DNA of 42,432 nt from Treponema sp. (GCA_017960765.1 JAGCYQ010000205.1:1-42432); one strand, 5' to 3'; positions 1 through 9,600 are shown, numbered from the stretch's first letter. Notes: a model not told the origin generated them from the letters alone. Program-made: numbers and translations.

Positions 1-159
1 TGAATCCATAACTGCGCCGACACCGTCCTTACCGCGGACTTCGTGAATCTGGTGAATCTTGTTGGAATAAAACAAGATACGTTCTGACAGAGTTGTTTTG
101 CCAGAGTCAATGTGGGCGCTGATACCGATATTACGTACCTTAGTAATATCAAAGCTCAT
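1..159 (-). CDS. fusA: Elongation factor G, 5' end only (cut by window edge)
   Basis: These are the first 53 codons of a translational GTPase that translocates tRNA and mRNA on the ribosome. The peptide starts [20 protein letters not shown] and continues [11 protein letters not shown], giving the G1/P-loop AHIDSGKTT at about residues 14-22, then [15 protein letters not shown] leading into switch I. The Ser in HIDSGKTT, where the E. coli protein has Ala, and the [10 protein letters not shown] stretch fit the EF-G form common in spirochaetes and mitochondria. The ATG at 159 has the ribosome site AGAGAGG about 7 nt upstream. The rest of the gene lies before position 1. EF-G is a firm call; which EF-G paralogue this is cannot be judged from 53 codons. 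Confidence 0.9.
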   Translation of the reverse strand, partial: MSFDITKVRNIGISAHIDSGKTTLSERILFYSNKIHQIHEVRGKDGVGAVMDS

Positions 160-232
160 ATTGTTTACCTCTCTAAAAAAAATTCAGGTTAAAAAAGAAG
201 AATGGAGAAAACCCATTTTCTATGATTGATAT

Positions 233-261
233 AATATAATAGAAAACGTCATTATATTCAA
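233..261 (-). promoter_or_regulatory. Sigma-70-type promoter for fusA
   Basis: On the minus strand TTGAAT (261-256) and TATATT (238-233) are separated by exactly 17 nt. The predicted 5' UTR is about 70 nt and T-rich before the AGAGAGG ribosome site. It lies downstream of the terminator at 302-348, so fusA is probably a separate transcript from the gene at 372-944. Confidence 0.55.
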
Positions 262-301
262 TAGGAAAGCAGAAAATTTCAACGAATTCATATATTTAGA
301 T

Positions 302-348
302 AAAAAAAGGATGCCGTCCGACACAAACACATGCCGAATGACATCCTG
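302..348 (-). terminator. Rho-independent terminator after the outer-membrane protein gene
   Basis: Read on the minus strand, an AGGATG...CATCCT stem with additional paired bases inside it is followed directly by seven T. It begins 24 nt after the stop codon of the gene at 372-944. Confidence 0.6.
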
Positions 349-371
349 TTAAATCAACAGAAGATTTCTGA

Positions 372-944
372 TTACAACTTAAAGCTAAGACCAGCCCTAA
401 GCCAGTTAAAGGTACCGCCCTCCACATTCAAGCCAAAGGAATCAGTAAAGAAGAAATTGACTCCTGCATAAAAATCGAAGGTCCAGTCCCAATTACGGGC
501 GTAATCTCCCATATACATAACGATACCGATTCTGTTTCCGGCATACAGATCAATTATCTCCGGCGGAAGCTGGATGTGATAGGCTATGTCACCACCAGTA
601 TAAACCCTTGGGTAAACAAATCTCGTGTCGTCATAGATGTGACGATAACCATAGGAATCAAAACCGACGTAACCACCGGCCGTGAACGGAAGCTTCCAGA
701 TGTAGAAGGCATAGTTGAGGCCAAGCTCCACATATGGAACAGTCCACCTGCTGTCGTAATAAGAAGCTGAAGGATGAGGATTTTTAATCCAGCTACCAAA
801 TCCTGTGTCAACATGCAGAACCAGGTCACCCTGATCAAGACCGCCGCCATAGTTGCACCAGCACTGAGACCAGTCAAATGCAAAAGAACTTACGCTTCCG
901 AAAACAAACAAAGAAACAAAAAGTACAAGAAACTTTTTTTTCAT
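372..944 (-). CDS. Small secreted, probably outer-membrane beta-barrel protein
   Basis: A 190-residue protein with a Sec signal peptide (MKKKFLVLFVSLFVFGSVSSFA, cleavage near residue 22). The mature part is rich in Tyr, Trp and Phe, alternates aromatic and polar residues, and ends in ...RAGLSFKL, as in a terminal membrane beta-strand. There is no lipobox at the cleavage site. The ATG is preceded by AAAAGGAG. The segments GGDLVLHVDTGFGSW, YVELGLNYAFY, FYAGVNFFF and GLNVEGGTFNW look like successive strands, consistent with an eight-strand barrel. No specific family is recognised. It stands alone, with its own terminator, between fusA and the tRNA-repeat region. The barrel is inferred from composition and strand pattern. 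Confidence 0.6.
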   Translation of the reverse strand: MKKKFLVLFVSLFVFGSVSSFAFDWSQCWCNYGGGLDQGDLVLHVDTGFGSWIKNPHPSASYYDSRWTVPYVELGLNYAFYIWKLPFTAGGYVGFDSYGYRHIYDDTRFVYPRVYTGGDIAYHIQLPPEIIDLYAGNRIGIVMYMGDYARNWDWTFDFYAGVNFFFTDSFGLNVEGGTFNWLRAGLSFKL

Positions 945-988
945 AATAAAAACTCCTTTTTATTAGACAATTCTTTTATAAATATTTA

Positions 989-1009
989 CACTGGAGATAG
1001 CCGGAGTCG
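989..1009 (-). repeat. Copy of the tRNA-Ala 3' end (direct repeat, att-like)
   Basis: These 21 nt are identical to 1162-1182, which contain the acceptor 3' strand and half of the T arm of the tRNA-Ala gene, reading into its 3' flank. The copies lie 173 bp apart in the same orientation. A duplicated tRNA 3' end is the usual footprint of tyrosine-recombinase integration, but no integrase is present between them. Confidence 0.75.
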
Positions 1010-1161
1010 CCCTCCATCGCCAAACCTCCTGTTTGCCACTTCCAGGCCGGCTTCAGTCGCTGTCGGCTTCATCCCTGAAGCCTTTTCACACCACCTGGCG
1101 TGCGCTCCTTTCGCTTCGACTCGTTTTTTTGGTGACAAACATTTTTAGTTGTAAAAAATTC
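1010..1161 (-). other. GC-rich structured segment between tRNA 3'-end repeats
   Basis: This gene-free stretch is flanked by the tRNA-derived repeat. On the minus strand it can form GGCTTCA-GGGA-TGAAGCC (a perfect 7-bp stem with a tetraloop) and CAAAC-AGGAG-GTTTG. The heptamer TGAAGCC occurs a second time just after the first hairpin. It is clearly richer in GC than the AT-rich flanks. No credible ORF is present: the only open frame runs in from the tRNA. It could be a mobile repeat cassette, an integration remnant or a small structured RNA; nothing in the sequence decides. Confidence 0.4.
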
Positions 1162-1164
1162 CAC

Positions 1165-1237
1165 TGGAGATAGCCGGAGTCGAACCGGTGACCCTTTGAT
1201 TGCGAACCAAATGCTCTACCAACTGAGCTATATCCCC
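1165..1237 (-). tRNA. tRNA-Ala (anticodon CGC)
   Basis: The 73-nt cloverleaf has acceptor strands GGGGATA and TATCTCC with discriminator A. The D arm is GCTC...GAGC, the anticodon stem-loop TTTGG-TTCGCAA-TCAAA, and the T arm CCGG-TTCGACT-CCGG. The acceptor contains a G3-U70 pair, the alanyl-tRNA synthetase identity element. Loop positions 34-36 read CGC, so it decodes GCG. CCA is not encoded: the genome continues GTGG after the discriminator base. It follows the CAP-domain lipoprotein gene on the same strand and has its own promoter. Confidence 0.93.
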
Positions 1238-1249
1238 GAACTAATAAAT

Positions 1250-1278
1250 ATTCTAGCACTTTTTTAATTGTTCTACAA
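1250..1278 (-). promoter_or_regulatory. Promoter of tRNA-Ala
   Basis: TTGTAG (1278-1273) and TAGAAT (1255-1250) on the minus strand are spaced 17 nt apart. The predicted start is about 6 nt before the mature tRNA 5' end. The -10 lies past the stop codon of the CAP-domain gene (1283); the -35 and spacer overlap the gap. Confidence 0.55.
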
Positions 1279-1282
1279 TAGG

Positions 1283-1933
1283 TCATTTTGTAAGGATCAT
1301 TACCCAGTAATATCTGTATGTGGAATCTGCGTCATAGGCCCTTGCCAACCCTATTTTGGTGAAATCTCCCAGCATGTTCCTGCGGTGGCCCTGTCCGTCA
1401 TAATCCTCATCATCTTCTTTCCACTGATTGAAGGTCGCGTTTCCACCGGAATATCCTGCGGCAATGTTTTCGCCACGTCTAGTCCATCTTATGGAAAGGT
1501 CTTCTAAAACCGTACCGCAGTTACGTCCGTCCGGTCTGGTATGACCCCAATTTTCGACTATTTCCCTTGCCCTGATTTGAGCCGCCCTGCACAAGTCAGC
1601 GTCCAGGGTCAAAGTTCCAAGCCGTCCCACAAGATTAGTCGTCGTTGTGTTGTCTTCGTTCCAGTAATATGCCTCGTTTCCCGTGCGGAAAGCATTTGTC
1701 AGGTTTAACACATCCTGAATATATGATTCGGTCTGAGTTGAGACAGATATATCAGAGCCGCCTGAAGAACCGGAAGTACCAGTGCCACTGGATGAACCCG
1801 ATGAACCAGAGCCGCTGGACGAACCGGAATTGCCAGAGCTACCGGGACTCCTTCTCTCACCAGTCATAGTACCGCAGCCAAACACAAGGAAAACACCCAA
1901 AACCAGAGCAAAACAGAAACCAAGCTTTTTCAT
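1283..1933 (-). CDS. CAP/SCP-domain lipoprotein
   Basis: A 216-residue lipoprotein: a signal peptide ending in the lipobox VFGC (Cys20), a Ser/Gly spacer at about residues 28-60, then a CAP (SCP/PR-1/Ag5) domain. Domain marks are LNLTNAFRT at the first helix, LDADLCRAAQIRAREI, the metal-binding-type His in ENWGHTRPDG, GENIAAGY, and GHRRNMLGDFTKIGLARA before the last strand YYWVMIL. The pair of His residues and the Glu of GENIAAG match the cavity residues of bacterial CAP proteins. The function of bacterial CAP proteins is poorly defined. The lipobox suggests anchoring to a membrane facing the periplasm or outside. The ATG has the purine run GGGGGAA upstream. The fold is a firm call; the role is open. 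Confidence 0.88.
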   Translation of the reverse strand: MKKLGFCFALVLGVFLVFGCGTMTGERRSPGSSGNSGSSSGSGSSGSSSGTGTSGSSGGSDISVSTQTESYIQDVLNLTNAFRTGNEAYYWNEDNTTTTNLVGRLGTLTLDADLCRAAQIRAREIVENWGHTRPDGRNCGTVLEDLSIRWTRRGENIAAGYSGGNATFNQWKEDDEDYDGQGHRRNMLGDFTKIGLARAYDADSTYRYYWVMILTK

Positions 1934-1960
1934 TCAAATTCCCCCATCAATTCATCTATA

Positions 1961-1990
1961 TAAATGTATAAAAAATAAATGTATAAAAAA
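1961..1990. repeat. Tandem 15-bp repeat upstream of the CAP lipoprotein gene
   Basis: The unit TAAATGTATAAAAAA occurs twice head to tail, 28 bp upstream of the CAP-domain gene start. It lies where that gene's promoter should be and may modulate it. It could also be simple AT-rich drift. Confidence 0.5.
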
Positions 1991-2054
1991 ATGATAACAC
2001 AGAAACCCATGACTGTAAAGGAATAATAATTGTCGTGACACAAATAAAAAAAAC

Positions 2055-2083
2055 TTGCCGAAAAACGCTTTTTTTAGTATCTT
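2055..2083 (+). promoter_or_regulatory. Sigma-70-type promoter for groEL
   Basis: TTGCCG (2055-2060) and TATCTT (2078-2083) are separated by 17 nt. The region up to the ATG contains no CIRCE inverted repeat (TTAGCACTC-N9-GAGTGCTAA), so HrcA control is not evident. The ribosome site is TAGGAG. Confidence 0.5.
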
Positions 2084-2109
2084 GTCTTATACGAACAAAT
2101 TGCCGGTGA

Positions 2110-3777
<1,668 letters not shown>

Positions 3778-3804
3778 TCCATAGCCTGAGACAATCAGAC
3801 AGAC

Positions 3805-3845
3805 AACCGCAGATGACGTTAAAATGTTTTCTGCGGTTTTTTTAT
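3805..3845 (+). terminator. Rho-independent terminator after groEL
   Basis: A nine-base stem AACCGCAGA / TCTGCGGTT with a loop of about 15 nt runs into a T-rich tract. It sits 28 nt after the groEL stop codon. Confidence 0.85.
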
Positions 3846-3853
3846 TTTTAGTC

Positions 3854-3882
3854 TTGTATTTCCATTGTTTTTTTCTTATATT
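3854..3882 (+). promoter_or_regulatory. Promoter of the hflK-hflC-pseudokinase operon
   Basis: TTGTAT (3854-3859) and TATATT (3877-3882) with 17-nt spacing lie 37 nt before the hflK start, which has AAAAGGAG as its ribosome site. Confidence 0.6.
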
Positions 3883-3919
3883 TTAAGTATGAAGTTTTAG
3901 TTTCAAAAAGGAGTAGCTG

Positions 3920-4891
3920 ATGGATCAGAACAATCATGCAGCTGGTGCTGTAAAAAAGGTTTTCAAGCCTTCCAACCTCATAACAATCATAATAGTGATT
4001 TTAATCGCAATATGTGCTTTCTCCAGTGCATTCATCGTGGACGAATCACAGCAGGCAGTAATGACGCGTTTCGGGGCATATACAAAGACGCTTGGTCCCG
4101 GACTTCATTTCAAGCTGCCGTTTGGAATCGACAAGAAATACATCGTTGACGGAAACCAGATCATCCGCACAGAGCAGTTCGGATTCCGCACGGAAAAGGC
4201 TGGCGTCACAAACCAGTATCAGAACGGAATCACATCTGAGTCAACCATGCTCACGGGAGACCTTAACATAGTTGATGCAGAATGGAGCATTCAGTACAAG
4301 ATCGTGGATCCAAGGGCATGGCTTTTTTCAGTTGAGGACAGGACGGACACAATACGCTCAATCAGCCGCTCAGTCATCAATGCGCTTATCGGAGACAGGG
4401 CAATCCTCGATGTAATGAGCAGCGCACGTTCAACAATAGAAAACAATGCAGTGGTAAACATGAATGATCAGTTCAGGAAGCTGAACATGGGCATCACAGT
4501 TACCGCAGTTAAATTCCAGAACATCATACCGCCGGCAGGAGTCCAGGATGCATTTGAGGACGTAAACAAGGCAAACCAGGACATGAACCGCTTTATCAAC
4601 GAGGGTATGGAAAGATATTATGCCGAGATTCCGCGTGCAAAAGGTGAGGCAGACCGTCAGATTCAGGTAGCCGAAGGATATGCCGCAGAAAGAATCAACA
4701 AGGCAAAGGGAGACGTAGCAAGGTTCAACTCTGTGTACGAGGAATACCGCAAGGCACCAAAAGTCACACGTGAGCGCCTCTATCTTGAGACAATGGAAGA
4801 GCTGTTCAACAGTCAGGACACGGAAAACAAGCCTGCACTTATCGACGGCGAGCTGGAAAACTTCCTTCCAATGAAAAACCTGGGACAGTAA
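3920..4891 (+). CDS. hflK: HflK, SPFH-domain regulator of the FtsH protease
   Basis: A 323-residue membrane protein that partners HflC to form the large periplasmic vault around FtsH. A single membrane segment (about residues 20-40, LITIIIVILIAICAFSSAFI) is followed by the SPFH/band-7 domain beginning IVDESQQAVMTRFGAYTKTL and GPGLHFKLPFGIDKKYIVD. AEWSIQYKIVDPRAWLFSV and VQDAFEDVNKANQDMNRF are typical of HflK rather than HflC. The C-terminal half is a charged coiled coil (PRAKGEADRQIQVAEGYAAE). It lacks the long Gly-rich N-terminus of enterobacterial HflK. It is 10 nt upstream of hflC, so the two are surely co-transcribed. Confidence 0.93.
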   Translation: MDQNNHAAGAVKKVFKPSNLITIIIVILIAICAFSSAFIVDESQQAVMTRFGAYTKTLGPGLHFKLPFGIDKKYIVDGNQIIRTEQFGFRTEKAGVTNQYQNGITSESTMLTGDLNIVDAEWSIQYKIVDPRAWLFSVEDRTDTIRSISRSVINALIGDRAILDVMSSARSTIENNAVVNMNDQFRKLNMGITVTAVKFQNIIPPAGVQDAFEDVNKANQDMNRFINEGMERYYAEIPRAKGEADRQIQVAEGYAAERINKAKGDVARFNSVYEEYRKAPKVTRERLYLETMEELFNSQDTENKPALIDGELENFLPMKNLGQ

Positions 4892-4901
4892 GGAGTAAAA
4901 A

Positions 4902-5900
4902 ATGAAAAAGGTATCTAAGTTTTATATATTGTTAGGAATCGTAGCCCTGCTTGTCATTCTGTTCTTTGCGGCAGGCCCCTTCTACATCATCAACGAGGGA
5001 GAGCAGGCAGTTGTCTCAAGAATGGGACCGATCGTTGCAACCAGGACAGAGGCAGGAATCTATATCCGCATTCCGTTTATCGACACGGTTACACGCTTCC
5101 CGTCAAAAATACTCTCACTCAACGGCGACACTGAGCGCATACCTACAAAGGAGAATCAGTTCATCGTAGTGGACACAACAAGCCGCTGGAAAATCGCAGA
5201 CCCGGCACAGTTCTACCGTTCATTCAAGACAGTTGAAAGCTCATATCCAAAACTCAGCGACATCATAGACTCAGCAACACGCACGGTAATCACAAGAAAC
5301 CGTCTTAGCGAGATAGTACGCAACAGCAACATCATAAACGAAATCCAGGTTGACGAGACAAGTCAGATGGAAGGCATTGATGATTCTGTAAGCGAGGAAC
5401 TTTCGGCCATCACGGTCGGTGGAACCAGCAACGAAGTCGTAACCAAGGGAAGGGAAAAGCTGTGCCAGGAAATGACCGAGGAAGCACGCAAGAATGTTGC
5501 AGAATACGGAATCGAGCTGATCGACATAGTACCACGCCAGATTAAATACTCAGATGAACTTACCGAGTCAGTTTACAGCCGCATGATAAAGGAAAGAAAC
5601 CAGGTTGCACAGCAGTACCGCTCAATCGGTGAAGGACGCCGTGCAGAGTGGATCGGTAAGATGGAGAACGAGAAACGCACAATAGAAAGTGAAGCCTATC
5701 GTGTAAGTGAGGAAACAAAGGGAAAGGCAGACGCAGAGGCCGCCGCAATCTACAACGAGGCATACAGCCGCGACCCCGAGTTCTATGAATTCTGGAAGAG
5801 CCTTGAGTCATACAAGTCAACAATGGATTCCTTTGACCCGACATTCAGCACGAACATGGATTACTTCAAATACCTTTACGGACCAAACGGAAGCAGATAA
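4902..5900 (+). CDS. hflC: HflC, SPFH-domain partner of HflK
   Basis: A 332-residue protein with an N-terminal membrane anchor (about residues 7-27) and a band-7 domain: INEGEQAVVSRMGPIVATRT, then EAGIYIRIPFIDTVTRFPSK and SRWKIADPAQFYRSF. The segment RQIKYSDELTESVYSRMIKE then R(NQVAQQYRSIGEGRRAEW) is the classic HflC signature, ending in the coiled coil and DPEFYEFWKSLESYK. About 35 extra residues rich in Asp, Glu and Ser (QVDETSQMEGIDDSVSEELS and following) sit between the SPFH core and the signature; this resembles the insert seen in some HflC proteins. The ribosome site is AAGGAG. Confidence 0.94.
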   Translation: MKKVSKFYILLGIVALLVILFFAAGPFYIINEGEQAVVSRMGPIVATRTEAGIYIRIPFIDTVTRFPSKILSLNGDTERIPTKENQFIVVDTTSRWKIADPAQFYRSFKTVESSYPKLSDIIDSATRTVITRNRLSEIVRNSNIINEIQVDETSQMEGIDDSVSEELSAITVGGTSNEVVTKGREKLCQEMTEEARKNVAEYGIELIDIVPRQIKYSDELTESVYSRMIKERNQVAQQYRSIGEGRRAEWIGKMENEKRTIESEAYRVSEETKGKADAEAAAIYNEAYSRDPEFYEFWKSLESYKSTMDSFDPTFSTNMDYFKYLYGPNGSR

Positions 5901-5902
5901 AC

Positions 5903-7753
5903 ATGGGAAAGCAGACAGTATTTGTAGAAGACAGGATAATCAAGTTAGACACCTCTTTGACGCCATCGAGCTATGCAAAATCGATAAATGCAGAACGCCT
6001 GACCGAAAAAGGACGGCTTGCCCGAAAAACATCAGAAGGCTGGATGTTTGAACCCTGGGGCTTCACAGATACTGAGGTCAAGACCCACACAACAACAATC
6101 TCCGGAATTGAACGCAAGGCTGGTGAAACTGTAGTTTTACACGCAAGAGGTTTTTCCGGTACAACGCTCAAAGACCTGCTGGACATGGAGTCATCCAAGG
6201 AACTGAGTGACGGAGAAAGATCCCGAATTCATCTGGCGGGTGCTGCAGTGTGCTCCGCAATGGAAGCCGCGATACAGCAGAAGGAGCCGGTAGAGAATAC
6301 AGGTGCGGGTGGAATTGTCGTCTCCGATGACTGTACCCACGTCCTGTTCCTGCCGCTGATCCACTTTGAGTCCTCCACCATGTGCACTGGCGAAAAGGAA
6401 TACTCAGCGCATCAGGGATTTTACATTAACCCGACGCTCACCGGTGATGCAGCCATTCACTTTACGCAGTCCGTCATAGCATATCGCCTGCTTACGGGAA
6501 AACTTCCTTTTACCGAGACAGCCCCGGACAAAAGGCACATGGACATAATCGATGCAAACTACACTCCCCTGTCAACTTCTGTCTGGGCATTGGACGAGAC
6601 TCTGGCATCATTTGTTGACAACAGCCTTCAGCGCAAGGCCCTGGTCAGAAACAAAAAGACGGGAAAGAAACTTGCCTCTTCCCTGGCAGACAAAATCACT
6701 TCGATTATAGTTGAAAAGGAAAAGACGGACAGTGACGATGAACCAAAACACGAGGGGCTTGGACTTGCATTCCCGCTTGAGTCACTTTACAGAGAGCTTG
6801 GCCTCACAGAAAACGGAGAGATACCTCCGATGGGAAAACTGAATCCCGTCATCAGGAAATCAAACATATCCCCGGAAATCTTTGAGCAGAAAGGCAAAAA
6901 ACGTGAGGCTTTTTTCCAGAAAAAACTCAAGGTCAAACGTTGGCTCCGATCAGCAAGAATTCCTCTGTTGATAAGCGCAGGTGTCATCATTGTCATTTCA
7001 GCCCTCTTCATATCAATCGCAAGCGGACATTCAGAAGACCCGACATCCAAGGGACTTACATCAACACAGACAATAGAAATGTTCTACAGCGGAATGAACA
7101 CATTGAACAGCACTGCAATGCATGAGTGTTCAACTGGCGACAAGGCATCCGAACTTGAGAACATGGTTACGACAATGTATGTCACCGGAAAAACGGTAGC
7201 CGCATACGATGCGACAAAAAAACTCGTATCCCCCGCAGAATGGATCAACTTCAACCATGACGGACATTACACTATTTTCGGACTGGCAGATTTTTACATA
7301 CAGACAAGCAAGGGAAGCCTTTTCTTTAATGCACCTACAAAAAACACAAAGCCAAAGACAATCACAGATGACGGTGACGGAAAGCCTGTAAAGAACGGCG
7401 ACATAAAAACAATACCGGTCAGCTACATCATGCTCTACACAGAGGGCACCGACTCAAATACACTGAATCTTAATGCAGTCTACCACAATGACACCGTTAC
7501 ACTGGAATTCAGAAAAAACAGATGGATCATCACCGACATTCAGGAGCAGACAGACTCACCAATCACAACCGACTATGAGGCATTCCTGAGCGCTTACAAG
7601 AAAACATATGAAGGCAAGGACACCAAAAAAGAACCGGTTGTCACGGCAAACGAACTGCGCACAACATACCCGTGGATCTCAGCAAACAGCGAGATTCTTG
7701 AGGCACAGCAGAAAATGCTCGATGAATCCCTTGCCCTGCAGTTCCTATTCTGA
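5903..7753 (+). CDS. Membrane protein with a degenerate protein-kinase-like N-terminal domain
   Basis: A 616-residue protein starting 2 nt after the hflC stop. The cytoplasmic half (about 1-340) resembles a Ser/Thr kinase fold: a helical stretch LKDLLDMESSKELSDGER, then GGIVVSDDCTHVLFLPL where the catalytic loop and its following strand would be, YRLLTGKLPF matching kinase subdomain IX (Y-x-LLTGxxPF), and a helix SVWALDETLASFVDNSL. No GxGxxG loop, VAIK Lys, HRD or DFG motif is visible, so it should be an inactive pseudokinase. A membrane segment at about 352-372 (LLISAGVIIVISALFISIAS) precedes a periplasmic domain of about 240 residues. Position behind hflKC suggests a link to membrane protein quality control. 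The kinase relation is an inference from spaced motifs. Confidence 0.6.
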   Translation: MGKQTVFVEDRIIKLDTSLTPSSYAKSINAERLTEKGRLARKTSEGWMFEPWGFTDTEVKTHTTTISGIERKAGETVVLHARGFSGTTLKDLLDMESSKELSDGERSRIHLAGAAVCSAMEAAIQQKEPVENTGAGGIVVSDDCTHVLFLPLIHFESSTMCTGEKEYSAHQGFYINPTLTGDAAIHFTQSVIAYRLLTGKLPFTETAPDKRHMDIIDANYTPLSTSVWALDETLASFVDNSLQRKALVRNKKTGKKLASSLADKITSIIVEKEKTDSDDEPKHEGLGLAFPLESLYRELGLTENGEIPPMGKLNPVIRKSNISPEIFEQKGKKREAFFQKKLKVKRWLRSARIPLLISAGVIIVISALFISIASGHSEDPTSKGLTSTQTIEMFYSGMNTLNSTAMHECSTGDKASELENMVTTMYVTGKTVAAYDATKKLVSPAEWINFNHDGHYTIFGLADFYIQTSKGSLFFNAPTKNTKPKTITDDGDGKPVKNGDIKTIPVSYIMLYTEGTDSNTLNLNAVYHNDTVTLEFRKNRWIITDIQEQTDSPITTDYEAFLSAYKKTYEGKDTKKEPVVTANELRTTYPWISANSEILEAQQKMLDESLALQFLF

Positions 7754-7775
7754 CATATTTACACTTTTTGTCATA

Positions 7776-7804
7776 TTGACTAAAAACACAAGACATTATA
7801 TACT
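7776..7804 (+). promoter_or_regulatory. Strong sigma-70-type promoter for the carboxyltransferase gene
   Basis: TTGACT (7776-7781) and TATACT (7799-7804) with 17-nt spacing, the best consensus match in the window. The gene start at 7844 has AGGAG six nt upstream. Confidence 0.75.
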
Positions 7805-7843
7805 TTCCTCAGTTGAATTACAGAGTTTCCCCAGGAGAACAAC

Positions 7844-9343
7844 ATGTCAAACTACACTTACAATGTCGAAAAACAGCACGAGAAAGGCAAGCTTCATGCC
7901 ATCGAGAGAATCAACGCACTTTGTGACAAGGACAGTTTCTTTGAGATCTATTCTGCCGCCCGCCACAACTGCACCAGTTTCGGTATGGACAAAAAAGAAA
8001 TTCCCTACGACGGCGTTATAACAGGTTTCGGTAAGATCAACGGTAAGAAAGTTGCCGTCTATGCCCAGGATTTTACAGTTCAGGGTGGAAGCCTTGGAAA
8101 AGTCCACGGACAGAAAATAGCTGAGCTCATCAACAAAGCCATCGAAGCACGCTGCCCTGTTATCGGTTTGAATGACTCAGGTGGAGCACGCATTCAGGAA
8201 GGTGTTGATGCCCTCTGCGGTTACGGTGAGCTGTTCTATCAGAATGTAAGGGCCTCGGGAACTGTTCCACAGATCAGCATAATTGCCGGTCCATGTGCAG
8301 GCGGTGCAGTTTATTCTCCAGGAATCACGGACTTTATCTTTGCAGTTGACAAAATCAGCCAGCTCTTCATTACAGGTCCAAAGGTCGTAAAAAGCGTTCT
8401 TTCAATGGACATCACGGCAGAAGAACTTGGTGGAGCAGAGATTCATTCAACAAAAAGCGGTGTCGCACATTTCCGCTCATCCACAGAAGCAGAGTGCTAC
8501 GAGCAGGTAAGGAAACTTCTTGACTACATCCCGCACTACTACGGAGAAGAAATAATCGCCGAGGCAAAATTCAAATACGACGAAAGCAAGAAGACAAAGA
8601 AAATTGCAACAGTACTCCCGGAGGAAAGCAAGAAAGGCTATGACATCAGGGAAGTGATTGACTGTGTGGTTGACGATGATTCATTCTTTGAGGTGATGAA
8701 GGAATTCGCCCAGATGTCAGTTGTCGGCTTTGCAAAGATTGAAGGCAAGAGCGTCGGTATCGTAGCGAACAACCCTGCGACATGGGGAGGCCTTCTGAAC
8801 TGTGACTCATCAGATAAAATCGCACGCTTCGTACGTTACTGCGATGCATACAACATTCCGCTTGTAACATTCGTGGACGTACCGGGATTCCTTCCAGGTC
8901 CAGACGAAGAGCAGAAGGGAATCATCCGCCACGGTGCAAAAGTGATCTATGCATACAGCGAGGCAACAGTTCCCAAAGTAAGCGTCATCACAAGAAAAGC
9001 ATACGGTGGTGCATACATCGCAATGTGCTCAAAGCATCTTGGTGCAGATTTCGTATACGCATGGCCAAAGGCAGAGATCGCGGTAATGGGTGCAGAAGGT
9101 GCATTGGGCATCCTCTATGCCAAGGAAATGAAGGATCCTGCACAGGCTGACTTTGTTGCACAGAAATCACAGGAGTACAAGGACACCATCATGACTCCGA
9201 CAATCGCCGCTGAACGTGACTACATCAGTGCGATAATCAATCCAGAGGAAACAAGAGACCGCATAGTAAAGAGCCTTGACTTCCTTTCAAACAAAAAAGA
9301 GAACAATGCTCCCTGCAAAAAGCACGGAAACATTCCACTTTAA
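7844..9343 (+). CDS. Acyl-CoA carboxyltransferase subunit (propionyl/methylmalonyl-CoA type)
   Basis: A 499-residue biotin-dependent carboxyltransferase of the crotonase-fold PccB/MmdA family. It moves CO2 between carboxybiotin and an acyl-CoA such as propionyl-CoA. The N half has VQGGSLGKVHGQKIAELINK, LNDSGGARIQEGVDALCGYG and IAGPCAGGAVYSPGITDF (oxyanion-hole glycines). The C half has NNPATWGGLLNCDSSDKIAR, FVDVPGFLPGPDEEQKGIIR and RKAYGGAYIAMCSKHLGADF. Length equals the usual family size. No biotin carboxylase, biotin carrier or decarboxylase beta subunit is adjacent. It could therefore serve a decarboxylase/transcarboxylase or a carboxylase whose partners lie elsewhere. Family is certain; exact substrate and direction are not. 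Confidence 0.92.
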   Translation: MSNYTYNVEKQHEKGKLHAIERINALCDKDSFFEIYSAARHNCTSFGMDKKEIPYDGVITGFGKINGKKVAVYAQDFTVQGGSLGKVHGQKIAELINKAIEARCPVIGLNDSGGARIQEGVDALCGYGELFYQNVRASGTVPQISIIAGPCAGGAVYSPGITDFIFAVDKISQLFITGPKVVKSVLSMDITAEELGGAEIHSTKSGVAHFRSSTEAECYEQVRKLLDYIPHYYGEEIIAEAKFKYDESKKTKKIATVLPEESKKGYDIREVIDCVVDDDSFFEVMKEFAQMSVVGFAKIEGKSVGIVANNPATWGGLLNCDSSDKIARFVRYCDAYNIPLVTFVDVPGFLPGPDEEQKGIIRHGAKVIYAYSEATVPKVSVITRKAYGGAYIAMCSKHLGADFVYAWPKAEIAVMGAEGALGILYAKEMKDPAQADFVAQKSQEYKDTIMTPTIAAERDYISAIINPEETRDRIVKSLDFLSNKKENNAPCKKHGNIPL

Positions 9344-9600
9344 TAATCATGGCCTCCGGAATCCACAGCGAGCAAATTCCGGATGCCCTTTTCTTTCCTA
9401 TAGTCAATTACCTTGGATTGATGCAAAGAAACGCTTTTCCGATCTTTTGAAACACGATTCCATAGATAGGAAATCATCCTCAATTCTTTTTTGTATTTTA
9501 CAAGATTTCCTGGAACCAGATCACAAATTCCAAAACGCTGTTTTCCAGACGTTGACTCCCACAAGGATTGCCGTGAGCGAATCCTTCCCTTCACTTTCAT
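9340..9600 (-). CDS. Small basic ORF, doubtful gene
   Basis: An 86-codon ORF encoding a strongly basic peptide (MKVKGRIRSRQSLWESTSGK at its start, ending LLAVDSGGHDY). GGAG lies 9 nt before the ATG. It overlaps the carboxyltransferase stop by 4 nt in the convergent direction and includes the hairpin at 9355-9383. No family is recognised. The gap has few other open frames, so it may be a short orphan gene, a decayed fragment or chance. Confidence 0.3.
   Translation of the reverse strand: MKVKGRIRSRQSLWESTSGKQRFGICDLVPGNLVKYKKELRMISYLWNRVSKDRKSVSLHQSKVIDYRKEKGIRNLLAVDSGGHDY
9355..9394 (+). terminator. Probable terminator after the carboxyltransferase gene
   Basis: TCCGGAAT and ATTCCGGA form a perfect eight-base stem with a 13-nt loop, followed by a CCCTTTTCTTT tract. 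It begins 12 nt after the stop codon. The remaining gap to 9736 is AT-rich and, beyond the doubtful ORF, nothing else is apparent. Confidence 0.55.

Noticed and set aside
1086-1286. Minus-strand 66-codon ORF
   Set aside because: It is a read-through of the tRNA-Ala gene and its flank (SSVGRAF...RFDSG pattern), not a protein.
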